Source: Chloroflexota bacterium
Lineage (GTDB): Bacteria; Chloroflexota; Anaerolineae; Anaerolineales; Villigracilaceae
Assembly (NCBI GenBank): GCA_023459215.1
Contig: JAEWVF010000079.1
Coordinates: forward strand, 1-64,000
DNA: 64,000 bases
Reading direction: 5' to 3'
The notes below the pieces were generated by a model, which had not been told where the DNA came from, did no database searches, and saw nothing but the letters and a program-made list of their open reading frames with translations. This document shows, in pieces, positions 59,583 to 64,000 of this stretch. The position numbers were made by a program, and so were the translations under genes. How positions within the stretch are numbered: the stretch's first letter is position 1; each line of letters begins with the position of its first letter.

Positions 59583-60374
59583 TTATGAATGAACGCTGAG
59601 CGAATTTGCGCCGCCTTCGAAGCGCAATTCAGCGCGATTGAGCGCGCCATCGAAGTCGGGCGATTGGTACAAACCACCGCCAACTTGCGGAAAACGGTTC
59701 GTGTCAATCGAAACCGACGAGGCCCCGCCCTCGACCCGAATGCGGGCAGCCATGCCAACCGGCACGGTGACATCGATTGAAGCCGCTCCCGACTCGATCT
59801 CAACAAACGGCTGGCCTTGCGCCGGCAGGATCATGGTCGTGCTGCTGGCGCCGGTATCCATTTTGAAACTGCCCAGCTTCACCTGGCTGAAATCGAAAGT
59901 CATGCTGGCTGCGCCCGCATCGATATCGAAGCTGACCGGCACTTCATTCGTCAGGCGGAACTGCCACATGCCATTTTCAGGCCCCACGAAAGGGATGAAA
60001 GTCGGCCCGGCATCCACATCCACCGAGAGAACATCACCATCAAGTTCTGAACTGATGTCCATGCCTGTGCCTTTGACGCCAGTCACGGCCACGCCTGACG
60101 GCGCGCCGCCGCTGACCTGCACCTGGCCAGCGCCATGATCGAAATCGAAGGCCACCCGACTGGCACCCTGCAAATCAATTGAGAAAGCTTCATTTTCGCG
60201 GAACTCAAAACGCGGATGCGCAAATGCGCCCCACAAAATCCAGCCGCCAGCCGCAATCAGGAAAAGCGGCCAAAGGAAATTGATCACATTGTCAATCAGG
60301 CCCATGGCCTGCAAAGCAAACAAACCACCGACTGCAATCAGCAGAAAACCCCAAAACAAGCTGCCGTTTCTCAT
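59583..60374 (-). CDS. Membrane-anchored toast-rack protein (LiaF/DUF4097-like)
   Basis: ATG 60374 follows GAGGAG; an in-frame extension upstream overlaps the previous gene and is rejected. The 263-residue protein has two or three N-terminal membrane helices (SLFWGFLLIAVGGLFALQAMGL, FLWPLFLIAAGGWILWG), then a beta-helical domain of repeated short strands rich in Gly, Ala and Ser (GAASMTFDFSQ, GASSTTMILPA, GAASIDVTVP, GASSVSIDTN). The repeat G(A/G)(A/S)S is typical of LiaF/toast-rack folds, which help sense or stabilise the envelope. Confidence 0.82.
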   Translation of the reverse strand: MRNGSLFWGFLLIAVGGLFALQAMGLIDNVINFLWPLFLIAAGGWILWGAFAHPRFEFRENEAFSIDLQGASRVAFDFDHGAGQVQVSGGAPSGVAVTGVKGTGMDISSELDGDVLSVDVDAGPTFIPFVGPENGMWQFRLTNEVPVSFDIDAGAASMTFDFSQVKLGSFKMDTGASSTTMILPAQGQPFVEIESGAASIDVTVPVGMAARIRVEGGASSVSIDTNRFPQVGGGLYQSPDFDGALNRAELRFEGGANSLSVHS

Positions 60375-60375
60375 C

Positions 60376-60894
60376 TTACTCTCCTCGCCGGCGGAACAAG
60401 CCGTTGGCAACCAGCCACAGTCCGGCAACCACCAACAGGACTGCAACACCATATGTGCCGCCCAAAATTTGCAGGCCGCCAAAGATGGTGGCAAAAATCA
60501 GGAACATGACAGCGCTAAAAACAATGGCGTTCATGCCTTCGCGGGCGCGTTTGCCATTCCAACTGAACAGGCCATACAGGACGGTGCCAACGCCTGCGAA
60601 ACCAGGGATGAGCGTCCACAGGTACGACCAGGAATCCCAGTCGCCGCTGGCGTTTTGGTAAGTCAGGATACCGCCGATGCCAGCCACGATGGCCGCCGGA
60701 ACAGCCATGCCGGGCGCTCCAACCAGCAAACCAACCAGCAACAGTGCGGCGCCGATGGTGACAATATTCAACGGCCATTGCATATACTGCCCGGCCCACT
60801 CTTGCAAGCCCGGCACTTGATTGACTGCAACGAACCAGACTCCAACCAAAATCAGAATCAGGCCCATTGCAAGCTGCCCACGATCACGTTTCAT
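60376..60894 (-). CDS. Multi-span membrane protein (DUF5668-like), first gene of operon
   Basis: The ATG at 60894 follows AAGGAG by 6 bases and is preferred to the ATG at 60909, which lies before that site. The 172-residue product has four or five hydrophobic segments: QLAMGLILILVGVWFVAVNQV, WPLNIVTIGAALLLVGLLVG, LWTLIPGFAGVGTVLYGLF and a pair at the C-terminal end. The next gene starts 1 base after its stop. The 257 bases upstream are very AT-rich and probably hold the operon promoter. Confidence 0.78.
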   Translation of the reverse strand: MKRDRGQLAMGLILILVGVWFVAVNQVPGLQEWAGQYMQWPLNIVTIGAALLLVGLLVGAPGMAVPAAIVAGIGGILTYQNASGDWDSWSYLWTLIPGFAGVGTVLYGLFSWNGKRAREGMNAIVFSAVMFLIFATIFGGLQILGGTYGVAVLLVVAGLWLVANGLFRRRGE

Positions 60895-61116
60895 AGCATT
60901 CTCCTTCATATTTTCAAATCAAAATAAAATATCATAAAAAATTATAACTTTAATTTTGAAATTGTCAATAATTTTATCAATTTAAAGAAGGGGCAAAACT
61001 TAAAAATATCAAAACTCACCTTAATCATACGCCAAAACCGGGCAAAAGTTTCACAGAAAAAGCAATATTGGCAGCAAAAATTGACAAATTCACTCCAAAT
61101 CAGTGACAATCATCCG

Positions 61117-61145
61117 CTGGCAGGCGCGAGGGCAGCCGTTATAAT
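61117..61145 (+). promoter_or_regulatory. Promoter of the radical SAM gene, likely leaderless
   Basis: CTGGCA (61117-61122) and a perfect TATAAT (61140-61145) are 17 bases apart. The ATG is 6 bases after TATAAT, so transcription should begin at the start codon. No ribosome site is present. Confidence 0.68.
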
Positions 61146-61151
61146 GCAGGT

Positions 61152-63083
61152 ATGTTAACCCCAACACAAATCGAAGCCAAACTCGACCGGATTCTCTTAA
61201 AGGTAGAAAAACCGGGCCGCTATGTCGGCGGCGAAATCAATGTCACCGTCAAGGACTGGGCAAAAACGCCCCTGCGGGTGGCGTTGGCCTTTCCCGATAT
61301 TTACGATATTGGCGTACCGAATGTCGGCTTGAAAATCCTGTACGACCAGATTAACCAGCGCGAAGATGCCCTGGCGGAACGCGCCTACGCGCCCTGGGTC
61401 GATATGGAAGCCGTCATGCGCGCCGAGGGGATTCCGCTTTACTCGCTCGAAACCTTCCACCCGCTTCTTGATTTTGACATTCTGGGCTTTTCACTGCCCT
61501 ATGAGACACTCTTCACCAACGCCCTGAACATGCTCGACCTGGCCGGGATTCCCGTCCGCGCCGAAGAACGGACGATGGCGCACCCGCTGGTCATCGCCGG
61601 CGGCCACAGCACGATGAACCCCGAGCCGATGCACGCCTTCATCGATGCGTTTGTGATTGGCGAGGGGGAGGAAGTCATCCATGACATTCTGAATGTAGTT
61701 AATCAATTTGGTCTCGATTCGCGGCAAGAACCGCCGCTACTCGACCAGCGTAAAGCACTCCTGCGCGCCCTGGCCCAAATCCCTGGCGTGTACGTTCCCA
61801 GCCTGTACCGTGCAGACTACCTCGATGACGGTACCCTGGCCGAGGTGAGTCCGCTCGCGCCCGAGGCGCCGAAAAAAATCACCAAGCGGATGGTCGCCAA
61901 ACTGCCTCCCCCGCCGACCAGGTTCATTGTCCCCAACATCGAAGTGGTGCATAACCGCGTTTCGGTCGAGATCATGCGCGGCTGCACCCGCGGCTGTCGT
62001 TTCTGCCAGGCAGGCATGATTGTGCGCCCAGTGCGCGAGCGTTCGGTCGAGGAAGTGGTCGCCGCCGCCGAAGCCGCCATCCAGGCTACCGGCTCGGAGG
62101 AGTTGGCGTTGATGTCGCTGTCCTCGTCCGATTACAGCAACATTGTTGAACTGGTGACCGCCATCGGCGACAAATTCGGCGACAAGCACCTGAGCGTCTC
62201 GCTGCCGTCGCTGCGGATCGAATCGGTCTCCATTGACCTGATGGAAAAGCTGAAAGACCGTCGCACCGGCGGTTTCACCCTGGCCCCCGAAGCCGCCAGC
62301 GAGCGGATGCGGCGCATCATCAACAAGTTCATCCCCGATGAAGATATCATCAACACCGCCCGCGAGATTTACGCGCGCGGCTGGGTGACGCTCAAGCTGT
62401 ATTTCATGATCGGCCACCCCAGCGAAACGCTCGAAGATGTGCAAGCCATCGCCGACCTGTGCAAACGCGTCCTGCGTGAGGGCCGCAAAGTGGCTGGCAA
62501 TCGGGTCAAACTCAACGTTGGCGTCAGCACTTTCATCCCCAAGCCGCACACGCCCTTCCAATGGGTGGCGCTCGACACGCCCGAACAAATCCGCGCCAAG
62601 CAGGTACTGCTGCGCCAGGAAATGCGCGATAAAAGCATCAAACTGACCCTGACCAAAATCGAAGACAGCCTGCTCGAAGGCTGGCTGACACGCGGCGACC
62701 GGCGCACCGCCGAAGTCATCTACACCGCCTGGAAAAACGGCGCGAAATTCGACGCCTGGAACGACCAGCACCACTTCGATACCTGGTACGCCGCTTTTGC
62801 AGAGCATGGCCTCGACCCCGAGTTTTTCACCTACCGCCAGCGACGAACCGATGAAATCTTCCCCTGGGATCACATCTCCAGCGCGGTGCGCAAGGAATAC
62901 CTGTTCCAGGATTTCCGCCAGAGCCTCGAAGGCCAGATTCGCATTGATTGCCGCCAGCACTGTTTCGCCTGCGGCATTTTGCCGACTTTCACCCAAACCC
63001 GGCGCGAAAACCCCGGCGATTACTGGAAGTGTCCCGAAGTCAAAAGCCCGGCCCGCAAGGCGGCAGAAACGGTGGCCGCATGA
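61152..63083 (+). CDS. Radical SAM protein of the TIGR03960 type
   Basis: A 643-residue protein with an N-terminal B12-binding-like domain (DIGVPNVGLKILYDQINQRED, VIAGGHSTMNPEPM) and a radical SAM domain with the CxxxCxxC cluster motif RGCTRGCRFCQAGM. The C-terminal part holds another Cys group, CRQHCFACGILPTF. In most genomes it is followed by the DUF2344 gene, as here, or fused to it. The pair is thought to act on RNA or on a translation-linked target, but its reaction is not established as far as I know. Confidence 0.9.
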   Translation: MLTPTQIEAKLDRILLKVEKPGRYVGGEINVTVKDWAKTPLRVALAFPDIYDIGVPNVGLKILYDQINQREDALAERAYAPWVDMEAVMRAEGIPLYSLETFHPLLDFDILGFSLPYETLFTNALNMLDLAGIPVRAEERTMAHPLVIAGGHSTMNPEPMHAFIDAFVIGEGEEVIHDILNVVNQFGLDSRQEPPLLDQRKALLRALAQIPGVYVPSLYRADYLDDGTLAEVSPLAPEAPKKITKRMVAKLPPPPTRFIVPNIEVVHNRVSVEIMRGCTRGCRFCQAGMIVRPVRERSVEEVVAAAEAAIQATGSEELALMSLSSSDYSNIVELVTAIGDKFGDKHLSVSLPSLRIESVSIDLMEKLKDRRTGGFTLAPEAASERMRRIINKFIPDEDIINTAREIYARGWVTLKLYFMIGHPSETLEDVQAIADLCKRVLREGRKVAGNRVKLNVGVSTFIPKPHTPFQWVALDTPEQIRAKQVLLRQEMRDKSIKLTLTKIEDSLLEGWLTRGDRRTAEVIYTAWKNGAKFDAWNDQHHFDTWYAAFAEHGLDPEFFTYRQRRTDEIFPWDHISSAVRKEYLFQDFRQSLEGQIRIDCRQHCFACGILPTFTQTRRENPGDYWKCPEVKSPARKAAETVAA

Positions 63084-63703
63084 GCACGCGCATCCGCATC
63101 ACATTTGCCAAGCAGGGCGCGCTGCGCTACATCGGCCACCTCGATCTGCACCGTTTGTGGGAGCGCGCCACCCGCCGCGCCGACATCACCCTGTCCTACA
63201 GTCAGGGCTTCCACCCCCAGCCCAAAATCCAGCTTGCTTCGGCCCTGCCGCTGGGCTTCTCCTCGCGCTGCGAAGTGGCCGACCTGTGGGTCGAAAGCCC
63301 GGTTGGCGACGATTTCCAATCGCGCCTGCAAGCCGCCCTGCCGGCCGGGCTGGCACTCCAACAAATCGAAACGGTGGATGAGCGCGGGCCTGCCCTGCAA
63401 ACCCAGGTGATTGCCGCCGAATTTGAAGTAACCTTGCTCGATGAAGTGGATACAGACGCGCTCACCCGCCGCCTGTCCGCCGTTATCGAAGCCGATTCCC
63501 TGCCGAGAGAGCGGCGCGGCAAACCCTATGACCTGCGGCCGCTGATTGAATCCCTGACCTTTTCCGAGACCCCAGCCCCATCCTTGCACATGCGCCTGAC
63601 CGCGCGCGAGGGTGCCACCGGCCGCCCGGAAGAAGTGCTGGCCGCACTGGACATTCCGCTTGAAAGCACGCGCATTGAGCGCACAAAATTGATTTTTGTG
63701 TAG
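63080..63703 (+). CDS. DUF2344/TIGR03936 radical SAM-linked protein
   Basis: ATG 63080 overlaps the radical SAM stop (ATGA). The 207-residue product starts RIRITFAKQGALRYIGHLDLHRLWERATRRA and has SYSQGFHPQPKIQLASALPLGFSSRCEVADLWVE, the family signature. It is a partner of the upstream radical SAM protein. The TAG stop codon is the first three bases of the palindromic repeat at 63701-63725. Confidence 0.9.
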   Translation: MSTRIRITFAKQGALRYIGHLDLHRLWERATRRADITLSYSQGFHPQPKIQLASALPLGFSSRCEVADLWVESPVGDDFQSRLQAALPAGLALQQIETVDERGPALQTQVIAAEFEVTLLDEVDTDALTRRLSAVIEADSLPRERRGKPYDLRPLIESLTFSETPAPSLHMRLTAREGATGRPEEVLAALDIPLESTRIERTKLIFV

Positions 63704-63725
63704 CGCGAGACAATATCTCGCGCTA
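63701..63725. repeat. Dispersed palindromic repeat, copy 2
   Basis: TAGCGCGAGA-CAATA-TCTCGCGCTA has the same arms as 55498-55522 and a different 5-nt loop. It begins with the stop codon of the DUF2344 gene. Identical arms with a variable loop suggest a maintained structure or a mobile palindrome. Confidence 0.85.
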
Positions 63726-63741
63726 CCGTCCGCGACTTTGG

Positions 63742-63747
63742 TACAAT
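63742..63747 (+). promoter_or_regulatory. -10 element of a probable leaderless transcript
   Basis: TACAAT ends 7 bases before the ATG of the lipoprotein gene, the same layout as at 50283, 61140 and (minus strand) 28631. No ribosome site is present. Confidence 0.5.
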
Positions 63748-63754
63748 CGGGCAC

Positions 63755-64000
63755 ATGCGTAAAATCCATGCCTTGTCCCTGATTGTACTTTTGCTTTTAA
63801 GCGCCTGCTCGGCCAGCATCGAACAACCGAATGATAATTCCACGCCAACCCTGCCGCCGCTGACCTTCTCTACCGCCACCTTACCGCCGACCTTCACCCC
63901 ACAGGTAACATTTACCCCGGCTCCACCAACCGCCATCCCCACCTCCGTACCCGTCAGCGGCTTGACCAGCACCCAGGTCAATGTGCGCTCCGGGCCAGAT
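63755..64000 (+). CDS. Lipoprotein with Pro/Thr linker and bacterial SH3 domain (partial)
   Basis: The window ends inside this gene. The first 82 residues show a lipoprotein signal (MRKIHALSLIVLLLLSAC), a Pro/Thr-rich linker (PPTFTPQVTFTPAPPTAIPT) and the opening of a bacterial SH3 domain (STQVNVRSGPD). SH3 domains of this kind bind cell-wall peptides. The total length and further domains lie outside the window. Confidence 0.8.
   Translation, partial: MRKIHALSLIVLLLLSACSASIEQPNDNSTPTLPPLTFSTATLPPTFTPQVTFTPAPPTAIPTSVPVSGLTSTQVNVRSGPD

Noticed and set aside
61737..62996. Long minus-strand open frame of about 420 codons
   Set aside because: It is antisense to the radical SAM gene, with a His/Gly/Val-rich translation and no recognisable motif.
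1..64000. CRISPR arrays, tRNA or rRNA genes
   Set aside because: No regularly spaced direct repeats and no cloverleaf or rRNA sequence were recognised on either strand by eye.

Overview
The window looks like a chromosomal segment of an anaerobic member of the Chloroflexota, probably class Anaerolineae. This is inferred from lipoproteins with long Pro/Thr linkers, HndABC-type diaphorase genes, a radical SAM/DUF2344 pair, small DUF4870-like and polycysteine membrane proteins, and several promoters that place the start codon at the transcription start. No rRNA, tRNA or CRISPR array was seen.

Region 1 (1-27.1 kb) is an AT-rich surface-glycan locus read left to right. It starts with a Wzm/Wzt-type ABC exporter and continues with a sugar-modification block: FkbM methyltransferase, DegT aminotransferase, ATP-grasp ligase, YdjC-type deacetylase and an opine-dehydrogenase homologue. 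About ten glycosyltransferases, a second FkbM methyltransferase and an AsnB-type amidotransferase follow. Three unrelated insertion sequences (IS4-like, an unclassified 2-kb element, IS5-like) sit within 7.3 kb. The first two interrupt one sulfotransferase gene, which can be reconstructed across both insertions as a 313-codon frame with one nonsense codon. Base composition becomes GC-rich from about 25.8 kb.

Region 2 (27.2-32.2 kb) holds housekeeping genes: an RsmF-type rRNA methyltransferase, a degenerate histidine-kinase-like protein, a GH13 alpha-glucosidase, a DUF402 protein and a YHS-domain protein.

Region 3 (32.3-41.9 kb) is a redox cluster. A sensory block (DRTGG, CBS-ATPase, DRTGG, PHP) precedes an HndA/ATPase/HndB/HndC diaphorase, a second NuoE/NuoF pair and a formate/nitrite-type channel. 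There is no hydrogenase or formate dehydrogenase catalytic subunit here. A perfect Rex-type operator overlaps the start point of a good sigma-70 promoter before HndA, and a near-perfect one lies before the sensory block.

Region 4 (42-50.3 kb) has small membrane proteins, including a tandem pair with Cys4 motifs, and a thiamine uptake/salvage operon on the minus strand (thiamine pyrophosphokinase, ThiB, ThiP, a SulP transporter, a ThiQ-like ATPase, DUF402). A TPP riboswitch controls it; its terminator hairpin also contains the ribosome binding site of the first gene.

Region 5 (50.3-64 kb) has three tandem paralogous LysM/M23 lipoproteins. Next is a thiol-redox operon (ECF sigma, anti-sigma, zinc ribbon, disulfide oxidoreductase, TlpA-like, OsmC-like), divergent from a cyclic-nucleotide-domain/NifU fusion. 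A three-gene LiaF-like membrane operon, the radical SAM/DUF2344 pair and the start of an SH3-type lipoprotein complete the window.
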